From positions 18,358,795 through 18,422,794 of the forward strand of contig NC_046296.1 of assembly GCF_004115265.2 (NCBI RefSeq): a stretch of 64,000 nucleotides of DNA, in the 5' to 3' direction. This document shows, one piece after another, positions 38,001-50,000 of the stretch; position 1 is the first letter of the stretch, and the number at the start of each line of letters is the position of its first letter. The position numbers and the translations under genes were made by a program. The DNA is from Rhinolophus ferrumequinum (lineage: Eukaryota; Chordata; Mammalia; Chiroptera; Rhinolophidae). A model generated the notes under the pieces. The model made no database searches and was not told the origin of the DNA. It was given only the letters and a program-made list of their open reading frames with translations.

Positions 38001-39260
38001 TCGTCATGTTTATTCGGGCTGCCTCACAGCACCGGCAGGGAACAAAGGGGATGCTGTATGTCTGGAACCCTGAGCGGGAGGGAGTGGGCTGCCCAGAACC
38101 GTGGCTTTTCACTGGCCGGGAGAAACCACAGAACAGCCAAGGCAGCTCGTTTTCCTAGTCCCATGAGAATAGTTTTCCCCAAGGCCTGCTGCTCCAAGGG
38201 TTGGCGCCATGCTTTGCCTTTGGGTTCTGCCTGCCCCCCTGGTCCTGGTCTCTAGACCTTTGGGCCCTATGTGGGGAGCTGCCCAGGCCCCAGTCCCTCT
38301 AAGGCGCTAAGCTGAAGACCTTTCCAGGGTGACTATTGGTGCCAAAGACCCAATTCCTGGAGGACTTGGGGGTGGTTACAGGAAAGACGGTGTGTGGCTG
38401 CAGGGCCCAAAGTGCCCAGAGAAGTTAACTCAAACTGATGGATGAGTCCCAGCCTGTCCGTCCGATGTGTAACTTCCCTCCCCAGGGGCCGGGCACGTCT
38501 CTAGCCCTGCTGACCATGCTTTCTCACCCAGCCTTGTCCCAGGCCTGCATTTCTGTATATATTGCTGTTACGTATGTATTTATTCCTGGATAAGTGTGTT
38601 CATCTGCAGCCCTTGCCTGAGGATAAGTTGTAGGATTGGGTGAAGATCAGAATACCAGGGCCGACTAAGGCGACCAGCTCCTACTCCCTCCCTAACCCCT
38701 TGGGACCCTGGCCAGTCCCAAGGCTGCCCTGACAATCAGGCAGGCTTCCCCACGTGAGCCCAACGCTGGCATGGCCTCGGGGGCGTGGGCTCCCCAGCCT
38801 CAGCTCTGCCCTGGCAGGGGTTCTGCACTCAGGTGCAGAGGCCTGAGGGGACCTAGGCCTTCCTTGTGGCTGGTGCCAGTAGGTTTGGCTCCCATGGGCA
38901 CTGCCAGTGGGGACTTCCACAGCTGACCCCAGGCCCTGCCTTCCCCGCACAGCCAGGCCGCGACTGGCCTGAGCTGTGAGAGGCTAGCTTTCCCCACCCC
39001 AAGCACATCAGGCAGAGGGGTGGAGAGCACTTTTTGGTTTCGTTTCTGAAGTGGTGCCTGTACCTCCAGCCCCCAGGGGGCCTTCCCTGGCCCCACTTCT
39101 CTGCCCCACCCAGGCATCACCATCCCAGCACTTTGCTCCATGTCACCCATAGATGCCCTTTGCTGAATGTACCTGAGTGTATGTATTTGAAAAAGGACTC
39201 ACGTGGGCATCAGAGAATTTACGGCTTTGTATCCAATAAAAGATGGTGAAACTGGAAGAG
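35079..39260 (+). other. FBXO41: FBXO41 3'UTR
   Basis: About 4.2 kb from the stop codon to an AATAAA signal at 39235-39240. I saw no closer signal that would obviously end the transcript. It is GC-rich and mostly free of repeats, apart from an L2-like tail near 37300-37350. A Pumilio-type TGTATATA lies at 38554-38561, followed by an AT-rich stretch. Long 3'UTRs are common in neuronal genes. The open frames in it (for example 37259-37936) lack start context and are not supported as genes. Confidence 0.7.
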
Positions 39261-40735
39261 CTGCCTCAGGGAGGTAACTGGTAGATGGTGCATTTGTCAG
39301 TCTGTACTGAGCCTCTCAGCAGCTAACATGCACTACGGCAGGAAGGAGGCGGATGACCTGAAGGGCACCAGCGGGCTAAATGAAGCATGAGAAGACCTAT
39401 CTCTGGACCACAGACACTGCCGGAGGAAGGCCATGCAGCTTACTGCCCCTGCCAAGCTCCCTGTGTGTCTGCATGCGGGGAAGCCCTGGGATGCCATTTC
39501 TGACTCGCAGCCAGGAGAGGCCGGATTTAAGGGCGCCCCGGCACAAACAACAGGAGCAGCAGGCACTGTCCAACCCCTAACTGGCTTAGCCACCTCTAAA
39601 GGGGGCTCTGGCCAGCCAATCGGGCTGTGGCCCGGGGGACACCAACTTGCCCATCATGGCCTGCTTCCCCGTTTTACAAAATGAAGTTGCTCCACCGATT
39701 TGATTATTTAGGTCTTGAAATATTTAAAATCAGAACAGGTGTTTAGGCTTAAACTGTGTGTGGCTCTAGCATCAAATAAGCAGATGAACGTTTATCCCCA
39801 TAACTCTTGAGCCAGCTGTTCTTATCTTCAGCCTACAGGTACAACAGCTAAGGCTCAGAAAAATTAGTTTGCCCAAAAGACCAAGTTAGGTGGGATGCCA
39901 GATTCCCACGTCTGGATCTGCCTACACCTCATTCCACTTTCGAGTCCACCTACCCAGGAGTGGTCCAACTCAGATTTTTCTTTTTCTAAAACCATTTCCC
40001 AGTTTAAAGCAGCAAAAGCTTCAATGGCTCAAGGTGACTTAATAAAATTATTAACCCTAGCTTCCACAATGACTAATTACAGCTAGCTACGGGTCAGCTC
40101 TTGGGCTAGTACAAACGAGGTGGTTAGACCCTACTGATTTCCAGCTGGTCTGAGGGGCCAACCCAAACTTGCACTGAACAGGAGAATGGAAGGGACCCCG
40201 AAGACTATTGGTGGTTGAACTGAGACCAGGTGGGTGCTCTTTTAGCCACTTCCTCAATGGACTTCTAAGAAGTCACGGAGTTGAGAGGATGTGGCTTCTT
40301 TAAGATGGTCTTCCAAGAGCCCTCAACCTTGGATAAGGTTGGGACCAAAAGACTAGGCCAAAAGATTATGAACATAGAGGGGACAGACTAGGTCATGAAA
40401 CACATTTACTCAAGCCCACAAACCCTGGGAGCAGTGTCTGCCTAGGCCAGGGGTAAGAAATATGAATTTGGAAGAAAAGGAAGTGACTCCACACCTCCCA
40501 GCGACTTCTAGGACTAAGAAAGCAGCCAAAGTGAAACTTCTGGACGGGGGGCCTCAGGTGGAGCTAGCTCCCTGCTGGCAGAGTGGCCCACATTCTGCCG
40601 TAAGGACTAGATCGCTGAAAACAGCCCAAAAGGTGAGAAGACTCACCTTTTGGGTGAGTACACACAAAACGAAAATCCTGAGCTGTAATCAAGGCATTTA
40701 TGAGTAAAACTCCTGATCCAAATAATTTGCAAAGT
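39261..40735. other. Gap between the convergent FBXO41 and CCT7 genes
   Basis: About 1.5 kb with no gene. It contains a reversed MIR at about 39795-39925 ('acagctaaggctcagaaaaa') and a perfect 13-base inverted repeat at 40625-40654. Confidence 0.7.
40625..40654. other. Perfect 13-bp hairpin near the CCT7 transcript end
   Basis: The arms CCCAAAAGGTGAG (40625-40637) and CTCACCTTTTGGG (40642-40654) are exact reverse complements around a 4-base AAGA loop. The hairpin lies about 100 bases beyond the CCT7 polyadenylation signal, in the gap between two genes that run towards each other. Confidence 0.85.
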
Positions 40736-40753
40736 GAATTCTAAGTCTTAAGT

Positions 40754-40759
40754 TTTATT
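40754..40759 (-). terminator. CCT7: CCT7 polyadenylation signal
   Basis: TTTATT on the plus strand is AATAAA on the minus strand, 136 bases after the CCT7 stop codon. The transcript end should lie near 40735. Confidence 0.8.
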
Positions 40760-41439
40760 TAAATAACCTCAGTGAGCACAGAGAGGGCCAATCACTACTC
40801 CTTCCTTGTAACACCGATGAACCGACACGGGGGCGGGGGGGTCAGCAGCCCTACAGCCAGCACGCCTGCCAGCCCACGAGGGCTGGGACGCCTCTCAGTG
40901 GGGGCGGCCACGGCCTCGGCCCCGGCCTGCAGCCGGGGGGGCGTCCACTGTCGAGCGGGGGTTCTTGATGGTTTCGTCGACGGACACGATGAGGCACGCG
41001 GCCTCGGAGGCGGCCGTCAGGGCATTGATCCGCACCATCGCTGGCTCCCACACGAAGGCCTCAAAGTTGTCAGCAATGTCCTCGTTGTTGACGTCCACCC
41101 CGTACCATATGCCCCCCTGAGGGGACAGGGAAACACGGAACTGCTTCACATGGCTTTTCGCAGACCCTCCCTTGTTCCCTCCTTCCCCACGACTCGGAAT
41201 GTTAAGAATCCTGACTCTGAACGTCCTGGCACTTCCCCGAGGAAGATGGCATCTGCCTGTGGCATCGCAACAGGAAGCTGAAGTGTACCTCTTCCCACCC
41301 CTGCCCCTGCCAACCTTGGACGTGCTGATCACACGGGAGCTCTGGCCCGCGTGGAGGCAAGCTGCAGTCGGGGAGGGCTGCATACATCCAACCATGGTTC
41401 TCAGGAGAAACACTTTCCAATCCCTTCTCTCACCATATT

Positions 41440-41560
41440 CTCTCACTGTTTCCATTAATCCCCATTTTACAGATGAGGAAACCGACACAGAGGGACAGTC
41501 ACTTGCTCAAAACCCTAACCCGTGTCAGAAGCAAGGTCATTCACCGAAGGCTGCCCAGCA
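41440..41560 (-). repeat. MIR SINE in CCT7 intron 11
   Basis: Reversed MIR words: 'ccccattttacagatgagga', 'aaccgacacagagggacagt', 'cacttgctcaaaaccctaac'. Confidence 0.75.
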
Positions 41561-43807
41561 CCTAACACCTCTAAACATGTATTTGCTAAACAGCAAATGA
41601 ACAAATGATATTCTGAGAGAGGTGACAACCTGCAGGTGGTAGAGCCACGGCTGGCCCACGTGTCAGCGGGGCTCTGGGGTGCTCACCACACCCAGAAACT
41701 ACTGCATGTGGTCAGGGTGCTGCCAGGAGTGGACCACAGGGTTCCATGGTTCCTCTCACCACACTGTGGCGTGGCCATACTCTTGGTAGAAGCACCGAAG
41801 GAACCCTGGGCCTCCAGTCCTGGCTTTGCGTCTGCCTTCAGAGGAGGCAGTTAGTTGGTACTGCGCTTAGTTCCAGTCCTGTCACCTGGGCTGAGCAGAG
41901 TGTGAACAAGCACAGCACACTCTCAGAATCCACACCATCCACCCAATCCCTGGACCCTGAGGAGACGAAAGACCTACCTGGGCATGCCGTGCCCGCAGCT
42001 TATTGAGGATGTTTGTGGCATCAAAGCCAGCATTGTCACACAGCTGGCGTGGGATAATTTCCAGGGCCTTGGCATATGCCCCTATCAACAGCTGCTGTTT
42101 TCCTGGAATGGTCCTTGAATAATCCCGCAGGTACTTGGAGAGCTCCATCTCAATGGCCCCGCCACCAGCCACCACGGAATCGTTCTGCAGAGACCAGACC
42201 CACCTCTCAATACACGTGGTCCCCCCTGGTCCAAGCTCCAGCCACAGAGGCGTTGGGCCACTCAGCCAGTAGGTCCCCCAGCCCAGAAAGAGAGTGGTTC
42301 CTCCTCCTTCCTTCCATCTCCAGCCCCAGAAGGCCTCGACATGGCCCTCCTCTACCACATCCCAACTTCAACCCAGTGAACCTTCTGGTTCCTGACTAGC
42401 TTCAAGGTCGCCTGTGGCTTGAGGAAACTGGCACAATCCCAGACGGCTGGCTACCTCAGCTCCAGTCTGCTCACAAGAATAAGTCTTAGAAGCAGCACGA
42501 CCTATTTTGAGAGACTGAGGCTGTTTCCCTATGATTTGTGAGGCAAATCAGGGCCTGCATGCCACCCCGGGGAAGGAATCGTCGCACAAATCCAGGGTTT
42601 CATCAGCGCGGGAGGGAGAACGGGCTGTGCAGGCAGGCAGCCACCAGCCGGTACCTTGATGGCCCGCCTCACAATCATGATGGCGTCGTGCAGGGACCGC
42701 TCTGTCTCCTCCATAAACTGCTCGGCGCCACCGCGGAGGATGATGGTGCAAGTCTTAGCCTTGGGGCAGCCAGTGAAGAAATTGTACCTACACCCAGGGT
42801 CAAATCACACATGTGAAATCCTGGGCGCTGCCACCCTTCTGTGTTCTGACCTCACCAACTCCTCCCAAAACTCAGCAGCTGCTCTTCTGTTCCTCACTAA
42901 GGTTCTCCAATCCCACCCTCAAAGACATCTTCTTGGGAAGTTCTCGGGCTGGACCACTGGGACATAAAAGATTGTAGACTTTAGACCCAACGCAATCTTC
43001 TTCCAACCAAAAACATTCTATCTGAGTTCTTTATGCCCCAAAAGGTGAGACCTCAAAAAAGAGTAGCACATGCTATAAACCACACCCAAAGGACGGCAGG
43101 TGGCCAGACCCAGGCAAGTGTCGTGAGCTCAGCCAAGATGCAGCCCGGGCCTGCGTCTCACCTCTCGCCTCCAATCTGGGTCTCCTCAAAGACCTGGCAG
43201 AAGCCCAGCACATCTGCTGACAGAGCATTCACACTGGTCTGGATGGAGCCTCCGCAGGCCTGAGGGGCACAAGAAGGCAAGGTCATCTAGCAGTGAGGGC
43301 TCACAACGCGCCAGCAAGCGTCCTGCTACCCGGGCTCAACCAACTGCCATGCTGGACTCCGCTACGATGCCGAGCCCTCTGCAGTGGATAACCCACTTAC
43401 CCTTGACCTCCAGGTGACGCTTACCCCATCCAAAAGGAGAAAACAAAACAGAACTGAGGGAAAACAGGGCCTAGTTAAAAGGAGACGGGGATCCTATGCT
43501 TCACCCAACACCCCTCCCCAAAACTAGGGTGCTTTAGGCCCAGCAACTGAAGTCAGGATCAGTGCTTTAGACTGTAAGCGCCTTTGGTGAGACACTCAAG
43601 AAAAGAGGAAGGAAACTTGGCTGGAAACATCACTACGTGAATTTATCCAGCTAATCACAGCGTTACTGTTAGGCTCCTCACGACTCAGATTTCCTGAGCA
43701 GTTTTGGTTAGACTAGCTTTGTATCTGAGCACACACACACACCGGGACTGGAGTGCTTCCGGGCAAAGACAGTTAAGACAGGCCTGGATTCACAGGCCAG
43801 CCTGACC

Positions 43808-43900
43808 GTGTAGGCAGGAAGCCACCAGCCCAGCACCGTGAAGGGCTGTCTGACAACCACGATGGCGTCACGCAGAGACTGCTGTTTCCTCTGTAAACCA
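43808..43900 (-). pseudogene. CCT7: Decayed copy of the 3' part of CCT7 exon 10 and its donor flank
   Basis: The plus-strand segment matches 42627-42720 at roughly three bases in four. Shared blocks include 'aggcagg.agccaccagcc', 'gatggcgtc..gcag' and the run up to 'taaac'. Read on the minus strand it gives [14 protein letters not shown] where exon 10 gives [14 protein letters not shown], followed by a matching flank (GWWLPA against GGCLPA). It sits in intron 8, 68 bases after the exon 8 donor. The position matching the exon 10 donor is changed, so normal use as an exon looks unlikely. I see no match to the 5' half of exon 10. Confidence 0.75.
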
Positions 43901-45519
43901 CATGAAAGGTAAATAAAAAGCCCTGCAGGCCGCAAAGACCCAGCAGCGGCCTTTGGAAGCTGGTTTACCATCATCGTCCTCTTCAGATCCTCCTCCGGCA
44001 CTCGGCCAGCACAGAACATGTCCCTGTCGGCAAAGTACTGGGTGGCCACATCCCCAATGGGCAGTTTGGACAAGATGACTTTGGCTCCAGAATGATGGAT
44101 CTTCTCTAACTTGTCATAGAGAATGTTCCACTCAGCATCAACAATTGCCTGATAATCCTGAAGAGACCCAGAAAAGGAGGATGCTTTAGAGTGGAGGTTA
44201 GCATATACGGCGGGCTAAGGCATGGCTCCTAAGATAAAAGGTACTAATCTATCTGAGAATCAACGGTGGTAAACAGAATAGCCATTCCTCAGTCCAAGTA
44301 ACCAAGGACCCTACAAGACAACTCAGGGATCACCTAAAACTTTCAAACACAAAAGCAGAAAGTAACCCCAGAGAGGGGAGCTACTCTAGAGCCGGCACTG
44401 CCAAGGTGTGAGAAATAAGTTTAGTCTGGGTGAGTTCTAGCCGCCTCTGAGGCGCTGCACCCCCGGAGTCCCCAGTGACAAGACCTCTTCCCCCAAAGGC
44501 CGTTCTCAGTTTGAGACACATTTCCCACGCGTATTTGCTGACACCTGGGTGTCACTGCTCTTTGCAGAGACAGCCTTGGTAAGATCCATGAAGGGAGCAC
44601 ACCAGTCCCTTGCAGTCTAAAAGGGGAGGTGCCCACAGCTGCCCAAACCAGAGGAATCAAAATACTGGGCTAACTAGACAGCTCAAGCCCTTAGCAGCCC
44701 CTTCTCTGGGGAGAGGAGAATACGTCAGCAGGTCTGCCCTATCCCAATCTCCTCAGGTCCAGGTCACTCAGAGAGACTATTCAGTGAGACAAAAAAAGTG
44801 GGCTCAGTATTTAGATATCAGTATTTAGGGGGACAGGAGGAAAAAGGGACCTACAGAAGCCTGAAAAGCAGAGCTGGACCCAAGACAGCCACAAAACTCA
44901 AGGCTTTCACCCAGAAAGCTGCCCATTTCCACACCACTGCCAGCTGCTGGGACCTACCTCCACCGTGTGGACTCTGACTTCAGCATTATCTTTCTCAGCT
45001 TTCAGTTCGAGCTCAACATTCAAAAGGGCGATCTTTGGATTATAGTACTTTTTGGGTTGCATTTCAAACCCAGCGTAAGAGAAAGTCTTCTTGAATGCAA
45101 CGCCGGCTACCAGCTGGGACTCCTGTTCAAAAACACAAGCAGTTCAACAGTTCAGTGCTGGCATGAAATCAAGCAGGTGGTATGTTGGACTAATACGTGT
45201 CCTTGTCTGTGAACCAGAAAGAGTTAACCATGCATTTGTTTCACTGTTTTAACAAAACCTTCGCCATTATCATAAAAGCTGGGAAAAACACACACCATAT
45301 TTTGGTTGTCCCTTCAGTATAAGGAAAATCATTCAGCTTGCAGAGACTACGCACAGTAAAGGCCTGTTTAGGGAAAGACGGGCCTCCAAAGCAGGTGCCA
45401 AGGGATAATGCTGTATTTACGTACAGTACCAGGAAACAAGCGAGGCATTTACGAATGACCCACAGGCTGTCTAATGCTTTCGCCTTCCCATTCCCAACCC
45501 CGTCTTCTGCTGCACACAC

Positions 45520-45625
45520 CTATACATCCCCTTCCCCACCTGCACTATGCACGCGCATGCGCACACACGTTTCCATACCCACTCACCCACCCACCTACCT
45601 ACATACATACATATATATTCCCGCA
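45520..45625 (+). repeat. CA/CATA-rich low-complexity tract in CCT7 intron 6
   Basis: Alternating CA, CACC and CATA steps over about 100 bases, ending in 'acatacatacatatatatt'. It includes a chance GCGCATGCGC palindrome at 45553-45562. Confidence 0.8.
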
Positions 45626-45839
45626 TGTATGCTATAGCCTAGACGCTTCCTCTTCCCAGGAGATGAAGCCAAAAGGTCAGAAGGGTCAGAAATACCCTGC
45701 ACAGTTCCCAAGTTATCACTGTGGCTTCCCATACCTCAATCCCTCAAAACATGAACTTCTCCTGCTTTTTCCCTAACAGAGCTTCCTGTGGGTTGGATTT
45801 AATAGCAAGGAATAATAGAAAGCATGTTGCACCTGGGAA

Positions 45840-45990
45840 TGACTTCAGCACTATCAGGAGACTCAGGTTCAAATTTCAGATCTCCTCCTCACTAAATGAC
45901 CAAGTCATTTCCCAGTCCATAAAACGGGGCACTCAGTTCAGTGACCTGAATGTTCTCTGCCAGTGCTAACCTACAATCCTGATCTCTACT
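45840..45990 (+). repeat. MIR-like SINE in CCT7 intron 6
   Basis: 'gactcaggttcaaatttcag' and 'accaagtcatttcccagtcc' follow MIR order. It is diverged. Confidence 0.5.
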
Positions 45991-46269
45991 CCTGTGGCCT
46001 GTCAGTGAACAGATCATCAAATCCACAGCCTCCTAACGGGGGTGAGGCCTGAGCTGAATCAAGATGGCTGAGGAGAAATTAGTCAAACAGAAAAAAGGAA
46101 CAAAGAAGTGTTTCCAAGAGGCGGAGGCAATGTGGTGGAATCAGGGAATGAAAACATGTGCAGTTGCTGTAATATAAAGTAAAAAGCAGGGACCCGTTTA
46201 AGAGAATCTTACAGGCTCTGCTAAGGCCTGGTTCTTACCCTGTGTGCAATGCAGAACCCCAAAGGGCTT

Positions 46270-46510
46270 TACACAAGGGTAACAAATTGGGGAACTTCAT
46301 CTTGCAACGGAAAGTAAAATGGATTGAGGGGATGCAAGACTGGAGGAATGGTGACCACTGCCAGGACAATTGTCTTGGGAATAAGTGAAAGAGACAGATT
46401 AAAGAAATAAATTGGTAGGCAAAATGACAGGTTGTGGGGAGCTGAAAAGGTTTTCAAGGATGACCCCAGATTTCTGGTTTGAGTGACTGGGCAGCAGTGA
46501 GGTAAGAGCT
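46270..46510. repeat. Ancient repeat, family not placed
   Basis: 'gacagattaaagaaataaat', 'gatgaccccagatttctggt' and 'gagtgactgggcagcagtga' recall a common mid-repetitive mammalian element. A similar tail occurs at 32930-33010. Confidence 0.4.
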
Positions 46511-46559
46511 ACACATGCTGACATAGATCAAATTTTAAAACATGTAGTTAAATGGACAA

Positions 46560-46800
46560 ATGTTGCAGAAAACTTTTGTTTCCTAAGTTTATGTGTTACA
46601 AGCTAACATTTGTGTTTAAGAAAGCAATATTTACACGTGTTTATAGATGCGCAGATCATTCTGGAAGGACACACACACAGACACACAGACTCAACTGTGG
46701 TCGAATCTGAGGCAGGAGTGGTTTAGGGGACATTCATTTTTTCCTTTAGGTCCTTTTATACAGTTTGAACTATGTATCGTCTATTCAAGATAAATGAATA
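46560..46800 (+). repeat. L1 3'-end fragment
   Basis: 'tatagatgcgcagatcattc', 'tggaaggacacacacacaga', 'gaggcaggagtggtttaggg' and the tail 'taaatgaataaaag' match the L1 3'UTR pattern. Confidence 0.65.
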
Positions 46801-46889
46801 AAAGAAGGGAGAGCTTGGTGATATCACTTGGAGAAGAATGCACTGGAAAGCACTGCTGAGATTTATTCATTGAGAGGGTCATAGATAAT

Positions 46890-47095
46890 TTATCAGAGCT
46901 AGCCCTATCCCATCCCCCATCAACACTGAGATTCTGAAACTCAGCCAGTTGTCACCATTCTGCTGACAATATAGGCCCAGAGAGGTTACATAATGTATGT
47001 ACAGTCACAGCCTATCGGGCAGGATGGGGAATACAGCCCAAGCCTGACTCCCAGTCCAACTTGCGTTCTCTCTACCCCTGTAATGTATGCTCTCC
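46890..47095 (-). repeat. MIR SINE next to CCT7 exon 6
   Basis: Reversed MIR words: 'ataggcccagagaggttaca', 'acagtcacagcctatcgggc', 'cccaagcctgactcccagtc'. It ends about 70 bases from the exon 6 donor. Confidence 0.7.
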
Positions 47096-48109
47096 GACAC
47101 CACGTTGTCGGAAAGGTCAATGAGAAAGCAGGAGCCTCCTGTGGAGGCCACAGCAGGCTTACCTCTAGGGCTCCACCTTGCACCTTCTTGATTCCAATCA
47201 TTTTGAGCTGCAGCAAATCGTCGAGCATTATCACCGCATCCACCACCATCTTGGCGAAGAAGGCTTTCTGCTGGGAGATCAGCTTGGAGCTCAGAGCAGT
47301 CATAGCACACTTCTCCAGCAGCCTCCTCTGCTCCCTGGGACACAACGGTGGAATCTGCATCAGGCCTTGAAAGCCTCTCTTGTCTGATTCTACTACTGTG
47401 TGGAAGTGCTTTCCGTTCCAGTCTCTTAACTCCATCCCCACCAACTTCTGTGTCTTTAGGGAAGACTATCAGTGACAGATGGTGACTGCAGGCAAAGACC
47501 TCATGTGTGACAGCTTTTAAACTAGTCTATCAGCCTCTTTTGTGCCGAGTGGCCTGGGGCACAGCCAAGGGTCCAGCAAGAGCCAAACAGCCCCAGGCCC
47601 ATACAGGGATCGCAACATGCTTTGCATCCAATTTGAATTTGGCCACAGAGTCAAGCTTCTCACAAAGCCCACCACATACTTACACTTTATCTTCCTTCTT
47701 CACAGTCACAGCAATCTCTTTGATCTTGTTAACTGCCTGCCAAGAACAGAAACTGAGTGAGTCCTGCTATAGACAAACAGGAGAAGTGCATCCCAGCCTC
47801 TCTTGCTAGACCCTAACCTGTTTATTCCCAAATCTTAAGCATTTCTACTTTACAACTTAAACAATATTTCTTACAGCTGCCCACAAAAATGTAAATCTCT
47901 ATAGTTTAGAAATGTAGGGTAGGTGTAGTTCGGAAGAACCTTCAGGGTGCTTTCAGGATTTAGCTCTGGATATGCAGGTAACACACTAAAACAAACGAGT
48001 AGAAACAAGCTACAACACTAAGTTAGGCCAAATCTCTGGCCTATGAAAAACATCTATGACAACTTCTAGCACTTTAAATATTAATTTAACTTTAAATAAT
48101 TAATTAATG

Positions 48110-48420
48110 TTACACAATATGCTATACGTGCATCTCACTTCTCATATACCTCATTTTAATGTCACCAGCCTGAAACAGAGCTAGTAAAGAGAGAAAGTAA
48201 GGCATAGAGAGAATGACTTGCTCCAGGTCACAGAATGAAAGTCTAAGGTCAATAAGAGCCAGGTCTCAAGATGTGCAATGAAGTACTGATAAAAAAAATA
48301 GCTCTCACTTTCTGAGAGCCTATGACATGTCGACATCATAGTCTATCGGGAAACCTGAGGCTTAAAGAGATTCAGGTAATGTATCTAGTCAAATAGCTCC
48401 TGAATGGTAGAACTGAGATT
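48110..48420 (-). repeat. Two reversed MIR-like fragments in CCT7 intron 4
   Basis: The first (48110-48270) has 'gacttgctccaggtcacaga' and 'aagagccaggtctcaagat'. The second (48300-48420) has 'cttaaagagattcaggtaat' and 'gaatggtagaactgagattc'. They lie next to each other in the same direction, just before exon 4. Confidence 0.6.
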
Positions 48421-49669
48421 CCTAGGGAGCAGGATGCAGAAAACGCCCGAGGAACGCTCTCCCAGTCTTTCCCCACTCCAGTGAAGGTATCATCCGAAGA
48501 GAAATACGAAGGTGCCCAGGCCCTGGCGAAGTTAGCCAGTGCTCCCTTACCAACTGGGTGGCCGTGCGGAAAGCTCGGATGATGATCTGTGGATGCAAAC
48601 CTTCCTCCACATAGGGTTTCACCTGCTTCAGAAACTCTGCAGCCAGCAGGGTCACTGAGGTAGTGCCATCACCGACCTGGAAGAGGATGACAGGAAACTC
48701 ATGTCTTCTCATGTTCAGGGATAAAGCCCCCAAACTCCATTTTTAGGCAATCTACCCATTTAAACTGGTGACTGTTTAAATGGCTGTGAAGCTTCTTTCT
48801 GGAAGCACAGATGTTTATAACAAGTAGAAAGAAGGTGCTGGTAGTTAGGTACCCATGCCACCAAATCGTCCGGAGCTACAAAATTAATTCCCCAGACCAG
48901 GACCATTCTCCAAAGAGGACTGATGTGGACAATCAAATTTCCTTGGCATATGAAATCATATAGGCAAATTAACTGAGAACTTGCTCATCACATACAAGGC
49001 ACTATAATGAATCAGGCATCCCAGTCATGCTTATAACACAAGGCTTACACGTCCCAAATAACCATGGTAGCAAGAAGCACGAGATAAATATTCTTTAAGG
49101 AGCACAAAGTACTACAGGAGTTTACAAAAAACATAATTTCCAGCCAAGTCCCACTGAAACAAACCTCCCGGGACCAAACAAAGTCCTTTATATGTTAAAT
49201 GCTATTTGGAATAAGCAGATTACAAGTCTGCTAATCTTTCCTACACAGTAATTTTCTATGATGGCACCTACACCCTATTTTTAATGAGGGAGAAAAAGAG
49301 TAAGAGCTTGTAAGGAAACTGGCCAACCTCTGATTTGGAATAATTTTATTTGCAACTTACTTATGTCCACCGTGTCATATAAAGACTTCTCAAGGGGGAA
49401 AAGGGTTAAAGGGTTTAAGCGGCCAAATTCCTGGACAGAAAGGTATTACTCACTTGTTGAAGACATTAAAACGTCAAATCCTTTTAATGTCTTCTGACTT
49501 TTATTTTATATAAACCATACTGTTGTACAGGCTACTGGGTCCAAATAAACCTTTTCATATAACTTCAGGACATATGGGTAATACTCTAAAATATAAACCT
49601 ATCGCTCTCAACATTTATTATCAAGATGCCAGTTGTAAGAAATGATTTTTTAAAAGGCAGCCTGGTTAA

Positions 49670-49860
49670 TGCCACTGAATTGTACACATTAAAACGGTGG
49701 ATTTTGTTATGTATATTTTACTACCATAAAAAAAGGGGAGGGGGGACTGGAAACCTTAGTTTCCAGCCCCATTTTATAAGGTGACTAACAGACGAGAAGT
49801 TAAATTATTTACCTAGCAACTCAAATGAATGACAACACCCAGGCTTGGTCCTCAGATCTC
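49670..49860. repeat. L1 3' tail followed by a reversed MIR fragment
   Basis: 49670-49733 holds 'ccactgaattgtacacatta' and 'tgttatgtatattttactac', the L1 3' tail on the plus strand. 49765-49860 holds 'cccattttataaggtgacta' and 'cccaggcttggtcctcagat', a reversed MIR. Confidence 0.6.
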
Positions 49861-50000
49861 CGCTACATGCAGTGGAACAGTATGAATTTTAAAAGATTAT
49901 AAGCTCTAGCTAAGTATTTTTACAAGCATGCATTACTCTTGAAACTGTAACTGTAGATATAAAATCAAAACCTGTCAAAGAGAGGCAAGTGAAGGAGCTA

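Noticed and set aside
45553-45562. Second perfect GCGCATGCGC (NRF1-type) palindrome
   Set aside because: It sits inside an alternating CA/CG low-complexity tract in an intron, where such a word is expected by chance.
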